This document shows, in pieces, positions 43,901-52,590 of a stretch of 64,000 nt of DNA. The position numbers and the translations under genes were made by a program. This DNA is from Actinomycetes bacterium (lineage in GTDB: Bacteria > Actinomycetota > Acidimicrobiia > Acidimicrobiales > Ilumatobacteraceae): NCBI GenBank assembly GCA_025360105.1, contig JANYCT010000051.1, positions 219,492-283,491 of the forward strand, given 5' to 3'. Below the pieces are notes generated by a model that had not been told where the DNA came from, ran no database searches, and saw nothing but the letters and a program-made list of their open reading frames with translations. How positions within the stretch are numbered: position 1 is the stretch's first letter; each line of letters starts with the position of its first letter.

Positions 43901-44538
43901 TTCGAGAGCACAGCCGTGACGGCGTCGAACAGTTCGGTCTCTACCTTGCTGGGCGTCAGGAGATCCTTGGGTTTCGAGTTTGGCTTGTGCGGTGAGAGTG
44001 ACGTGGGGTCGTTGGCGAGTTCGGTGACGAGCACATCGCGACAGACCTCTCGCACGATGTCGGCGATGTTCTCCACGAGTTTGGCATCGGGGTCACCACC
44101 AGCCCGGAGACCGAGTTGACCGAGGGCCTGCTGACAGAAGCCGTGGATGGTCGTGATCGTGAGCTCGTCGAATCGGGTGATGGCCTCGGTGAGGCGTCGT
44201 TCGCGCGTCAGGCGTTCGTCGGCGCTGATGGGGTCGGTTTCGGTGCCGCTGAGCGCTGCGATCCATGTGTGCTTGCGGGCGGACTGATTCGTACCGGCCA
44301 GCGCCTGTGCGGCCAGGCTGAGCGATTCCCTGGTTCGCTCGCGGAGCTCATTGGCCGCGGCCCGGGTAAAGGTGACGACCAGAATTTGATCAACGGCAGT
44401 GCCTCGCTCTGCGATGAAACGAGCAATGAGTGCGGTGAGCGAATAGGTCTTGCCGGTACCGGCGCTCGCCTCGAGCACGGTGCGGCCAGAGGGCAACGGC
44501 CCGGTGATGTCGAACACGGTGTGATCGGGGGTACTCAT
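40969..44538 (-). CDS. recB: Exodeoxyribonuclease V beta subunit RecB
   Basis: A 1189-residue UvrD-type helicase-nuclease. Walker A is VLEASAGTGKTYSLTALIAR, motif Ia/Ib region ILVVTFTRAAANELRERTR, motif II VVLVDEFQDTD, motif III VTVGDPKQAIYRFRGAD, and motif V ITTIHSAKGLEYPIVLVPF. The C-terminal RecB-family nuclease has the catalytic string YLVIDYKTNR. It unwinds 3'-5' and cuts DNA at broken ends for recombination repair. It overlaps recC and recD by 4 bases each. Many actinobacteria use AdnAB; full RecBCD here marks the alternative system. Confidence 0.96.
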   Translation of the reverse strand: MSTPDHTVFDITGPLPSGRTVLEASAGTGKTYSLTALIARFIAERGTAVDQILVVTFTRAAANELRERTRESLSLAAQALAGTNQSARKHTWIAALSGTETDPISADERLTRERRLTEAITRFDELTITTIHGFCQQALGQLGLRAGGDPDAKLVENIADIVREVCRDVLVTELANDPTSLSPHKPNSKPKDLLTPSKVETELFDAVTAVLSNPGSRLIPDSGLNVMAQRWAALVQRTCELIKQRQSARGEVGYDAIIAGLHSAIIQPQTGAAVAEQLAQRYSVVLVDEFQDTDRLQWDVFSRAFARGVLVTVGDPKQAIYRFRGADVHAYLRAVEESPALNLSVNHRSDQQLIAGLGHLFDGATLGDPRIAFSPVTAAPSAPVNALGDGPSIQLRVVPQHADLISADGSHLAMPKVRQLVINDLVAHSIDLLDNDTITTMRADETIVTRHVRPGDIAVLVPSHAEAQNVAAALRRSGIPAVRTRTGSVLQTPAVTQWRLLLTAVARPHQVSTVRAAALGWFLPTDPLDLCGETADAVLAGLQERVAVMADRLHRHGLAAFYDEQKSHSSLLTTLLARSDGDRHLTDLDHIAEILTSALHGNSCEPTQVLRVLDEMIAVDDDLSEATMRRIDSDAKAVQITTIHSAKGLEYPIVLVPFGFKSRANLRRPYSFTDNDGYRTLDIASVVPWDDGPLIAGDKTTAQDQRARKRHATGDTDGDGLRLLYVALTRAQHRLEVWWAATKKANTSALARVLLDRSGDGPVENTQPHVYLGPRGGLKVDDPPYESTTADAAIAQIHDLAHTSDGAIAVHELPERIDPTRWAGHETSAEAHLATASTRGRGPLADPAWKRWSFTRLSAAIDAHANGPHLEWNLPGADARGGADEPSSSADGTLITTPTPPASATESASADLLVAHLAQVAAGTTFGTFVHAVLEELDFTTSDITGDLRLLVRVHMQRAGLSLDPAPIISGLIAALHTPLGALFDHRSLRDFSPADRLAELTFDMALNGGVAGPHGNLPTRAIAEILLDTLPTNDALRPFAAQLGAQTAPITIAGWMNGSIDAVLRVPHGNDHRYLVIDYKTNRLHQPGTPDAVAAYHPTLLVQAMSEHRYPLQALLYSVAVHRYLRWRLGDSYDPDQHLGGIGYLFVRGMVGPNTPTVDGVAHGVFSWKPPSATVSALDDLFAMGSRS

Positions 44539-47500
44539 TCAGAGGACCCACCGTTGCCGGAGTATTCGTCGGTGTCGGTGTCGGTGTCGGGGTCTGTGCT
44601 CGGCACGAAAGCGTAAAACGCACCCCACAGATCGCTGGCCAGTGACTCGGCCCGACCGTCGCCGTTCGGTGCAACGATGTCGTCGATGGTGAACTGACTC
44701 CAGAGGAAACCCGTCGCTTCGTCGTCGAGATCGGATGCGAACACCGTGTCATCCACCGTGCCGGTGGTGTAGAGATTGTGGCTGAACTTCTCGAACAACG
44801 GCAGCGGCTCGCGCAGTGCTTGGAGGCGGATGTGCAGTGCCGTGGTGAGCAGTTGCCGCGCTGCTTCGACCCGGTCGGCGCCGGGGATGGGCACGAGAAA
44901 GATTGGCTTCGGTTTGCCACTGCTTTCGCCGCGCGTGATCACCACTGCCTGCCACGGCCGTGTGGGGTCGGAGACCACCATCGCGGCGAGGTCGAGCGCT
45001 GCGGCGATCTTGTATCGCGGAGCCGGCCGTTTGAACTCCACGCGGATCAGTGTGTGGTCGGCGATGTCGTGGACGGTATCGATCAGGCGTACCTCGCCAG
45101 CGGGCGCCGCAGCACACACCAGCGCCAGATCGACGGGTTCGCTGACGGTGTGCATGATGAAGCCGCGCAAATCGGGCTTTGCGTCGAGCACCAGATCGAC
45201 CTCGCGCTGCACTTCGTCGAGGGCCGCATCAGCGAGCGCGCCCGGTGGCAGGCCGCCGGCCAGTTGCTGGGCGGCGCGCCAGTGCTCGAGCTGATCGAGG
45301 CCCGACTCCGAGCGATGCTGCGCCAGGAGATCGGTGCCGATACGCCACGTGGCGAGTGACGACACCGCGAGGGGGATGTCGTTGTCGATGTTTTCGACCC
45401 GTTGTGGGAGTCGGGCATCGACGCGGTCGTCGAGGTAGGTGCGCGCAGGATGCGAACACGCGCCGGCGAGCTGACCAAGGGTCACCGTGGCCGGTACAAC
45501 CGGTGACAGCACGGGGAAGTGGTTGGGTGCGTCGGTCGCGTTGCGACGGGCGAGTGCGGCGACACGCATGTCGTCGTCGAAACTGAACGGCGTCGGTTCG
45601 GCAACGAAGTTACGTTCGTCGTAGGCCTGGCGAGGATGGTGCTGCAGTACCGGCGAATCGGGCTCTGTGGCGCCCTCTGAGCTGATCGGGGGCGCTGTCT
45701 GAACCGTAAAGGCGATGACATCGAACAACTCAGAGAGTTGCACAGGCGGTGGCACCGGACGATTCGTGGTGATATCGCTGCCGTCGCACGTGATGATGAA
45801 GTGCTCGCCGGCGCTCATGAGTGCATCGAGGAGGAGGTGCCGGCCCTCGACGCGCGGATCGCGCTCGCCCACACATGGATGCGTACCGAGCACGTCGTCA
45901 CCGTCTCCGCCCCCGGAACGCAGGCTGGATTCATCCAGGCCAAGCACGCAGATCACCCGCGCGGCAAGGTTGCGCACGGGCACCATTGCGGTGACGGTAA
46001 CGGCACCGGAACGAAGGCTCAGTCGGCCACGTTGCGCGCCGAGCAGGCTCTTCAGCAGGGCTCGGATGTCGGGCAGTGCCAACATCACGTTCGACGCTTC
46101 GCCGTTCACGGTGGACTGACCACGTAGATCGTCAATGGTCTCGAGTACGTGCGCGAGCTGCCAGGCGTCGTCGGGTTCGGTGGCGCAGAGCGAACCGACA
46201 ATGGCCGTGATGATGTCGATCCATTCGTTGACACGGTGTTGACCGGAGGTGGTGGAGCGGGCAATGCGGAGGCGTGCGACGAGTTCGCTGAGCAGGCCGG
46301 CGGTACGCATGCTCTGTGCATCAATGTCGTCGAAGGGGACGACGTGGCTGGGGCCGATGCGCGGGCTGGGTGCAGGCATCGCAACGCCGAGCAGGAGTCG
46401 ATCGAGCGTGGCAGACCATGTGCCCTCGGTGATCTCAGCCGGAACCCAGTCGCTGCGTTGTTCGGCATCGAGGCCCCAGCTGGTGCCGAGATCGGTGACC
46501 CATTGATCGATCAGTGTGATGTCGTCGGCCGTGAGCCCCAATGCTTTGCGCACCGGAGCCAGGGCGCCTAGCCCCAACAGATCTGAGGCTGTGCACCGGC
46601 CGGAAACGATGGCAAGCAGAGCCGTGAGCGCAGCGGCTACGGGGTTCTCGGCGCCAAGCGACAGATCGCTGACCTGCACCGGCACGGGGAAGCTGCCGCG
46701 TTGGAACACCGAGACAACGAGCGGCGCAAAACGGGCCAGATCGGGACAGATCACCACGACCTCGTGTGGTGCGAGCGTGGCATCTGCGGCAAAGAGGTGA
46801 CCGAGCGCGTCGCGAAGCACTTCGAGTTGGCGAGTGGTGCCGTGGCATGCGTGTACCTGCACACTCGTGTCGTCGTGACGTAGTTCAAATGAGCTGTCAC
46901 CACGTTGATCGTTGGTGATGTCGTTCTGCAATCTGGTGAGCAACGACGGAACCGCCGGCACCGCGGCTGATGAGTCGCGCTCGTGCAACGCGAGCTGTGC
47001 AGGTACACCCTTGATCAACGCAGTGGCCTCCATTGACGAGCGAGCCCATGAGCGCAGCAAGGGGTGCTGTACCGCGGCCGTGGCATCGCACGCACTGCGC
47101 GCCACCAACCGGCCCCCCAACTGTTGCCGACACGTGTGCCACGCCGCAGCAGACGGATGCACGAGGTATACGTGCACGTCGCGCGCCGCGGCCAACGCTT
47201 GGAGCACGCTCAACTGGCCTGGCGCAATCGCGCTCACGCCGAACAGTGCGACGCGTTCGGGAAGCCGTGGTTCGAGCCGACCGTGACGAAGATCGTCGAG
47301 CAGCGAGGGCAGCAGCTCTGCCTGCGTCGGCATGTTGATGAGCGCTCGGACCTGGCGCCACAACGGCGGTTGCCATAACTGGTCGGGCGGCAACCGCACC
47401 ACAGCGTCGTTCTCGTCGAGCGTGCCGTCACCGTCGAGCCCGAGTTGCCAGTGCTGCAGGATCTGGGGCCGGTTGTTCGCGTAACGATCGAAGAGGTCGG

Positions 47501-47897
47501 CGATACGGCGCGCGGTGGCAAGGCGTCCGCGTGCCGGCATCCCATCGGCAGCCAGCGGGTAGCCGGGAACACTGCCGGGCGTGGTCTCGAGCGCGGTGAG
47601 CACCGCCCAGGTGAGGTGATCGATATCCCACGGGTCGTCGTCGACGAGTCGTTGCCCCAACGCCGCACGCACGAACTGGCTGGGGAACACCATCTGGATG
47701 TTGGCCGACACGCCGTCGCGGCGACCAGTGGCGCCGAGGCTGAGCGCGAGCCGTTGCTGCAGCCAGTCGCGCACACCGGCGGTCGGAACCGCAATCACCT
47801 CAGACGCAAACACATCGGCCAATGGCGTAGCGAGCACCGAGACCAACGAGTCGGTCAAGGGCGCCAGATGCGGGCCGTGGTGGATGTGCAGAGCCAA
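44535..47897 (-). CDS. recC: Exodeoxyribonuclease V gamma subunit RecC
   Basis: A 1120-residue protein with the RecC N-terminus LHIHHGPHLAPLTDSLVSVL, the helicase-like fold without a functional Walker A, and a C-terminal nuclease-like domain. RecC recognises Chi and holds the RecB and RecD motors together. The TTG at 47897 follows a GAGG element six bases upstream and gives the conserved start. It is first in the recC-recB-recD operon. The last codons contain a hexanucleotide repeat encoding alternating Asp-Thr. Confidence 0.95.
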   Translation of the reverse strand: MALHIHHGPHLAPLTDSLVSVLATPLADVFASEVIAVPTAGVRDWLQQRLALSLGATGRRDGVSANIQMVFPSQFVRAALGQRLVDDDPWDIDHLTWAVLTALETTPGSVPGYPLAADGMPARGRLATARRIADLFDRYANNRPQILQHWQLGLDGDGTLDENDAVVRLPPDQLWQPPLWRQVRALINMPTQAELLPSLLDDLRHGRLEPRLPERVALFGVSAIAPGQLSVLQALAAARDVHVYLVHPSAAAWHTCRQQLGGRLVARSACDATAAVQHPLLRSWARSSMEATALIKGVPAQLALHERDSSAAVPAVPSLLTRLQNDITNDQRGDSSFELRHDDTSVQVHACHGTTRQLEVLRDALGHLFAADATLAPHEVVVICPDLARFAPLVVSVFQRGSFPVPVQVSDLSLGAENPVAAALTALLAIVSGRCTASDLLGLGALAPVRKALGLTADDITLIDQWVTDLGTSWGLDAEQRSDWVPAEITEGTWSATLDRLLLGVAMPAPSPRIGPSHVVPFDDIDAQSMRTAGLLSELVARLRIARSTTSGQHRVNEWIDIITAIVGSLCATEPDDAWQLAHVLETIDDLRGQSTVNGEASNVMLALPDIRALLKSLLGAQRGRLSLRSGAVTVTAMVPVRNLAARVICVLGLDESSLRSGGGDGDDVLGTHPCVGERDPRVEGRHLLLDALMSAGEHFIITCDGSDITTNRPVPPPVQLSELFDVIAFTVQTAPPISSEGATEPDSPVLQHHPRQAYDERNFVAEPTPFSFDDDMRVAALARRNATDAPNHFPVLSPVVPATVTLGQLAGACSHPARTYLDDRVDARLPQRVENIDNDIPLAVSSLATWRIGTDLLAQHRSESGLDQLEHWRAAQQLAGGLPPGALADAALDEVQREVDLVLDAKPDLRGFIMHTVSEPVDLALVCAAAPAGEVRLIDTVHDIADHTLIRVEFKRPAPRYKIAAALDLAAMVVSDPTRPWQAVVITRGESSGKPKPIFLVPIPGADRVEAARQLLTTALHIRLQALREPLPLFEKFSHNLYTTGTVDDTVFASDLDDEATGFLWSQFTIDDIVAPNGDGRAESLASDLWGAFYAFVPSTDPDTDTDTDEYSGNGGSSE
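44568..44591. repeat. Hexanucleotide repeat at the 3' end of recC
   Basis: Four tandem copies of GTCGGT (the last imperfect) lie in the final codons of recC and encode a DTDTDTD stretch on the minus strand. Length changes of six bases would preserve frame. Confidence 0.7.
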
Positions 47898-48086
47898 GGG
47901 TTACCTCAATGTGAGCGCTCGTCGAGCGTTGGTGGCCGCCGTTCGCACGGCGTAGCTGCCATTTGACCACATGGGTGTGACAACGCTGACCGGCGCTGCG
48001 CGGGCGTGTCAGTCGTCTTCGGCTTCAACGCCCATCGCGGCGAGCCGCGCAACATTGTTGGTGCCCGAGCGCGCGGCAGTGGCTTC

Positions 48087-48092
48087 TATGCT
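48087..48092 (+). promoter_or_regulatory. -10 box of the DUF1905 gene, leaderless
   Basis: TATGCT is followed by six bases and then the GTG at 48099, which fixes the start inside a longer open frame. Confidence 0.6.
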
Positions 48093-48098
48093 CGGGCC

Positions 48099-48386
48099 GT
48101 GGAGCTCGAGTTCAGCGGCGAGATCATTTACTGGCGCGGGCCGTCACCGTTCCACTTCGTCACCGTGCCCGACGAGCAGAGCGCGGCGATCGAGGCGGTC
48201 TCGGCGATGGTCACGTACGGCTGGGGCGTGATTCCGGTGAAGGCTCGGATTGGGAAGACGAACTTCCAGACGTCGCTGTTCCCCAAGGGCGAGCTGTACC
48301 TCGTGCCGGTGAAGGTTGCCGTGCGCAGAGCCGAGCAACTCGAACTCGGCGACCGGGTAACGATCCGCCTCAGCCTCAACATCTGA
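48099..48386 (+). CDS. DUF1905 family protein
   Basis: A 95-residue all-beta protein. ELEFSGEIIYWRGPSPFHFV, GVIPVKARIGKTNFQTSLFP and YLVPVKVAVRRAEQLELGD match the compact DUF1905 barrel, whose function is unknown. The GTG at 48099 is chosen over an upstream ATG because a TATGCT box lies six bases before it and the usual domain length results. It is a single-gene unit divergent from recC. A second DUF1905-like gene lies at 54.9 kb. Confidence 0.85.
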   Translation: MELEFSGEIIYWRGPSPFHFVTVPDEQSAAIEAVSAMVTYGWGVIPVKARIGKTNFQTSLFPKGELYLVPVKVAVRRAEQLELGDRVTIRLSLNI

Positions 48387-48446
48387 GGCGCCCAGAGTGT
48401 GCGAATGTGCTGGCGCTGAATGTCCGTACTCGGGCAACATGTTGAC

Positions 48447-49043
48447 ATGAAGCCGGGCCGCTTGGTGGTGCTCAATGGTGTGTCGAGCGCCGGCAAGACA
48501 ACGCTCGCGTCGGCATTCCGAGACGAGCGGGCCCGATCCGGTGACTACTGGATGCTGATCGGTATCGACGACGTCTTCTCCAAGCTGCCGGTTCAGTGGT
48601 CGGACCTCGGTCTGATCACTGGACCGGGTGACTTCGCCGAACAGGGTTTCTGGTTCGAGCAAACGCCCGGCGGGCAGCGGCTTGGCGTGGGATCGCTCGG
48701 CCGGCAGCTCATCGACGTCTATCACCAGTGGGTGAGTGTGTCCGTCAGAGCGGGCGTCAACGTCATTGTGGACGATGTCGTCGTGGACCGAACGACCTAC
48801 GACAGCTGGGTTCGCGTGCTCGAAGGTCTGGAGCCCATCTGGGTCGCGGTGCGCTGTCCGCTGGAGGTCGCGGAGCCGAGGGAGTTGAGCCGCGGGGATC
48901 GTCCCCTTGGGATGGCCCGCGCACAACACGACGTGGTCCACCGCGACATTCCGTATGCCTTCGAGATCGACACGGGCGTGCTCACCGCAATCCAAGCGCA
49001 TGAGGCTCTCCAGAGCGGTCTGGCCCGAGCACTCCGTGAGTGA
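48447..49043 (+). CDS. Chloramphenicol phosphotransferase-like kinase
   Basis: A 198-residue P-loop kinase of the CPT family. Walker A is LVVLNGVSSAGKTTLASAF, the putative catalytic Asp lies in IGIDDVFSKLP, and the lid region IWVAVRCPLEVAEPRELSRG followed by GDRPLGMARAQ aligns by eye with the Streptomyces chloramphenicol 3-O-phosphotransferase. That enzyme inactivates chloramphenicol in its producer. The substrate here may differ. A CAACAT box lies six bases before the ATG at 48447. It overlaps or closely precedes the methyltransferase gene. Confidence 0.85.
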   Translation: MKPGRLVVLNGVSSAGKTTLASAFRDERARSGDYWMLIGIDDVFSKLPVQWSDLGLITGPGDFAEQGFWFEQTPGGQRLGVGSLGRQLIDVYHQWVSVSVRAGVNVIVDDVVVDRTTYDSWVRVLEGLEPIWVAVRCPLEVAEPRELSRGDRPLGMARAQHDVVHRDIPYAFEIDTGVLTAIQAHEALQSGLARALRE

Positions 49044-49062
49044 CGCTCGTGACCGTGCGGGC

Positions 49063-49764
49063 ATGACCGTCGACGGCGAACTGGCAAGGACTCGTGCGTC
49101 GTACGACGCGACTGCGGATCTGTACGCGCAGTCCGTCGGTACCGAGATCAGCGAGTCGATCGAAGCGGCGCTCGACCGTTTACTCCTCGACAACGTCGCG
49201 TCGCTTTTCTCCGACGGGGGACGTGTTGGCGATCTGGGCTGCGGCCCGGGCCGGGTGAGCGCGTTTCTCGCTGGCCATGGTGTGGATGTCGTCGGCATCG
49301 ATCTCTCGATCAGAATGCTGGAGGTCGGTCGACGGGCCCACCCTCATCTCTGCTTCGCAGCCGGAGACCTTGCCGCGTTGCCTCTTGCAGATCACTCGCT
49401 CGATGGCGCGGTCTGTTGGTACTCCATCATTCACACGGCGCCGGATCGCCTCGGGCGGGTGTTCGACGAACTCGCCCGAGTGCTCGCCCCGGGCGGATAT
49501 CTGCTGCTTGCGTTCCAGGCCGGCAATGGCGAGGCGCGCCATCGCAGCGATGTTCGAGGCACCGCGGTCGCACTCACGAATTACCTCCACGACCCCGACG
49601 ATGTCGTCCGCAGCCTCACGGGCGCTGGGTTCCTGGTCGCGTCCCGCGTCGTGCGTGACCCCGAACTGGCCCACGAGTCATCGCCTCAGGCGTTCGTGGA
49701 AGCCCGCCTCCGCTCATTCGCTGAGGCGTCGCAGGCCCTCGGCGTGGTCGTCCATGATGATTGA
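49063..49764 (+). CDS. SAM-dependent class I methyltransferase
   Basis: A 233-residue Rossmann methyltransferase. Motif I is VGDLGCGPGRVSAFLAG, motif II VVGIDLSIRMLEVGRR, motif IV AVCWYSIIHTAPDRL and the post-motif LAPGGYLLLAF. It most resembles small-molecule methyltransferases of the Methyltransf_11/25 group. An alternative GTG start at 49036 would overlap the kinase stop by 8 bases and couple the two genes. The substrate is unknown. Confidence 0.87.
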   Translation: MTVDGELARTRASYDATADLYAQSVGTEISESIEAALDRLLLDNVASLFSDGGRVGDLGCGPGRVSAFLAGHGVDVVGIDLSIRMLEVGRRAHPHLCFAAGDLAALPLADHSLDGAVCWYSIIHTAPDRLGRVFDELARVLAPGGYLLLAFQAGNGEARHRSDVRGTAVALTNYLHDPDDVVRSLTGAGFLVASRVVRDPELAHESSPQAFVEARLRSFAEASQALGVVVHDD

Positions 49765-49803
49765 TGATGCAGCGCTGACTCTGTCGCGGTGTTGGCCGCA
49801 GGC

Positions 49804-50448
49804 TCACAGATCGACCGGATCGGTGCGGCGCGCTGCGATGACGCCGGCCACGAGCCAGGTGAGGACCGTGAGCCCGGCACCGAGCATCGTGTTCATCGGC
49901 CCGCCTGCTGCGAAGAAGCCGGTGGTTCCGAACACCGTGATCGTTTCGATGACCTGCTCGGCGAACGCGATGGTGGCGAGTATGCCAACCCAGCGGGGGA
50001 GCCGATGGTCGAGCAGTGATACCCATGCAATCGGGCCAAGGGTGAGCACCGTGAAAGCGGTGAGCGTCGGTCCCCAATAGGCCGACACATCGAGCAGTGT
50101 CCGCGCAATGGCTGGGTCGAGCGACTCGGGACGACGGGCCAACCCGATCATCACCCAGCTCGAGAGTGACGTCAGGATGATGACCGCAGTGCAGCCGAGT
50201 AGGTAGAACCGTCCGGCGGTTCCTGCAATCCAGTCGCGCATCAAGATCGCGTGCGAGGCGAACAACGGGGTCGAGAGCACCGTGAGCCACGTGGACCATC
50301 GCACGGCGTCGTGGTGTTGCTGCAGCCACTTGACGACGTCGGCGCCCTGATCATTGATGCCAGGTGGCGTGCCGAGGACGACGACCGCAGCCAGGTAGAG
50401 GCCGCAGAATCCAATCGTCGAGATGAGCAGTGCGGTGCGACGGTTCAT
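49804..50448 (-). CDS. Integral membrane protein of unknown function
   Basis: A 214-residue protein with about six predicted helices, among them ALLISTIGFCGLYLAAVVVL, GRFYLLGCTAVIILTSLSSW, LTAFTVLTLGPIAWVSLL and LGAGLTVLTWLVAGVIAARR. A soluble loop near residue 35 (NDQGADVVKWLQQHHDAVRW) follows helix 1, a layout like DUF4386-type proteins. There is no catalytic motif I can name. It is convergent with the methyltransferase and divergent from the ArsR remnant. Function unknown. Confidence 0.75.
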   Translation of the reverse strand: MNRRTALLISTIGFCGLYLAAVVVLGTPPGINDQGADVVKWLQQHHDAVRWSTWLTVLSTPLFASHAILMRDWIAGTAGRFYLLGCTAVIILTSLSSWVMIGLARRPESLDPAIARTLLDVSAYWGPTLTAFTVLTLGPIAWVSLLDHRLPRWVGILATIAFAEQVIETITVFGTTGFFAAGGPMNTMLGAGLTVLTWLVAGVIAARRTDPVDL

Positions 50449-50674
50449 CGTGCATCAGTTCCTTCTCGCTATGTCTGGGAAGAGTACATCGGCTCGAGAC
50501 CCTCAGATCGCCAACGCCACGTCGACTGTTTCAAGAGCCCGGCGAAGGCCGCACGTTGCGCCCTTCGGGCCCGTCTTGGGCCTGGGAGACGCAACTTCGG
50601 CGTGTTCGACGGGCGAGGATCACGCCACGATGGTTCTTGCTGACCGTCCCGTCGCGCGATAAACACTGAGCCAT

Positions 50675-51040
50675 ATGGTTCCGCATTCGAGTTCGTCTCT
50701 CGATACCTCGTTCGCCGCGCTGTAGGACTCCACGCGACGCGGCGTCCTCGAGCAGCTCGGCCACCGGGAGGCATCGATCACGGACCTCGCCGACCGGTTC
50801 CACATGACCCTCGCGGGCATGAAGAAGCACGTCGGCGTTCTTGAACACGCGGGACTCGTCGTCACCGCAAAGGTCGGCCGGGTGCGGACCCGCCGGATCG
50901 GCGCTCGCCGTCTGGAGGAGGTGGAGGCGTGGATCGAGGGGTATCACCAGCTCTGGGACGCGCGCTTCACCGAGCTCGACCAGGTCATCGAAGAATTGAA
51001 ACGGAAGGAGAAGTCAGATGGACGCAACAACGCAAGGTGA
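50675..51040 (+). pseudogene. ArsR-family transcriptional regulator with an in-frame TAG
   Basis: From the ATG at 50675 the frame reads MVPHSSSSLDTSFAAL, then TAG (50723-50725), then DSTRRGVLEQLGHREASITD and onward through an intact winged-helix domain (HMTLAGMKKHVGVLEHAGLV) to the stop at 51038. Homologues read FAALADPTRR or FAALSDPTRR at this point, so one codon is replaced by amber with no frameshift. An internal restart at 50804 would lack the first helices of the DNA-binding domain. It sits 9 bases before an AHSA1 gene, the usual partner of this regulator type. Confidence 0.8.
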
Positions 51041-51049
51041 GCCGGCCCG

Positions 51050-51508
51050 ATGAAGAACGTCACGAAGGTGGAACGGACCTCCGATCGCGAGGTCGTCGTC
51101 ACTCGAACGTTCGACACCCCTGCGCGGCTCGTGTTCGAGGCGTAGTCGAAGCCCGAGCTGTTCGAGCGTTGGTGGCTGCCGAAGTCGATGGGCATGACAC
51201 CGCGTTCCTGCGAGATCGATGTTCGCGCCGGCGGCAGGTACCGCGTCAACTTCGGCGAAGGCATGGACTTCTTCGGTACCTACCTCGAAGTGACGCCGCC
51301 ATCGCGCAGCGTCTGGACGAACGACGAAGACGGAGAGAACGGCTCCGTCACCAGCGTCACCCTGACGGAGAAGGATGGCAAGACGCTGCTCGTGTTGAGC
51401 GAGGTGTATCCCTCGAAGGAAGCGCTCGACGAGGCCGGCACCGGCGCCGCGAATGCGACGCACGAGACATTCAGGCAACTCGATGAACTGCTCGTCGAGC
51501 TCGCCTGA
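51050..51508 (+). pseudogene. SRPBCC/AHSA1-domain protein with an in-frame TAG
   Basis: The frame from the ATG at 51050 encodes VVTRTFDTPARLVFEA, then TAG (51143-51145), then SKPELFERWWLPKSMGMTP and the rest of a START-like AHSA1 domain to the stop. Homologues have Trp at this place (VFEAWTKPEL), so a single TGG to TAG change explains it. Everything else is in frame. This and the preceding regulator would normally form an ArsR-AHSA1 operon; both now carry amber codons. Confidence 0.85.
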
Positions 51509-51564
51509 GACAGGATTGCACCAGAGAGCTCGTGGGCGGAGTCTTCATCGAGACATTGGAGACG

Positions 51565-52412
51565 TCAGGCCTCGTTCAGGAAGGTGAAGAAGGACGTCTG
51601 CGTGGCGTGGGCGACGAGTGTGTCGCGATCCCACAGCGCCATGTCGACGGAGGCGTATCCATCGCCCGCCCAACGTGCAGTGTTGTGTCCCAACACCCAC
51701 GAGTTGTGGCAGTCGGCGCACATGTGCACGGTGAGTCGACGCTCGGGCCGAACCATTGTCGACCGGTGGGTCCCACGCGCTGGCCGATCGCGCCTGGCAT
51801 GGTGTCAGCGAGGAGCACGATGGCGAATGGGTCAAGGCGCGTGCCATTGTCGATCCATGGGGTGTCGTCGAACCGGTACCAGGTCGCCTGCTCGGCGGTG
51901 CGGTTCTCGACGACCTCCCACGGAGCGACGCCTATGGCAGCGCGGCCCTCCACGCTGGTCGCCCAGAATGGGGTCGGCGTGAACGCGGGGACGCCGGGCG
52001 GTGGTGGATCACGAAACCACGGGCAGTCCTCGGGCAGCGGAACCTCCGGGGGGCGAAGCTCGGTGAAATCAAAGCCCTCGCGTGAGGCCCCGAAGACTGC
52101 CGTCGTGATGTGTCCGTTGGTCGTACCCTGGCTGCGAACATGAGCGCGCAGATGCGACATCGATCTTCCGTGGCGGAGAATCTCGACGTCAATCTCCAGA
52201 TCACCATCGGCGACTTGCCCGACGAACAGGGTGTGCATCGTCCGGAGCGTTTGCGCTGGGGCGCCCAGAGCGTCGGTCATCGCTCGCAACGCGATTGCAG
52301 AAACAATGCCGCCCTGCGGCAAAGGGCGCAGATTCCATGAGTCGTCGAGGAGGACGCTGTAGCGCCCATCGGCGACCCTTTCGACAGAGCTGGCTTACGC
52401 GAACGGGTTCAC
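51565..52412 (-). pseudogene. Acyl-CoA thioesterase-family protein, disrupted by a stop and a frameshift
   Basis: From a GTG at 52412 the frame reads MNPFA, then TAA (52395-52397), then ASSVERVADGRYSVLLDDSW, PLPQGGIVSAIALRAM and a double-hotdog thioesterase body. Near 51757 the reading frame shifts: the C-terminal half (LTVHMCADCHNSWVLGHN, AGDGYASVDMALWD, SFFTFLNEA) continues in another frame. A GAA to TAA change plus one indel would restore a normal TesB-like protein. A TACGTT box lies eight bases before the GTG. Confidence 0.78.
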
Positions 52413-52590
52413 AGCACCGGAACGTAGCAGCGGCGGCCGGGCCGACAGCGGAGAATTTCCCCATGCCCTTTTGTCCCAGCTTGGTTGCGATTCACCGCGC
52501 CGGCTCATCGACAGCCGAACGCTTGATGCGAAGCGCATAGCTGGCGATCCCGGTTGATCTCGATGATCTCGAATCGACCAGAATGCGTGA

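Noticed and set aside
50449..50674. Possible small gene or RNA before the ArsR remnant
   Set aside because: Short frames on both strands have no start context or domain, and no cloverleaf could be drawn.
50929..51486. Plus-strand frame spanning the ArsR and AHSA1 genes
   Set aside because: It is an Arg-rich shadow in a different frame from both recognisable domains.
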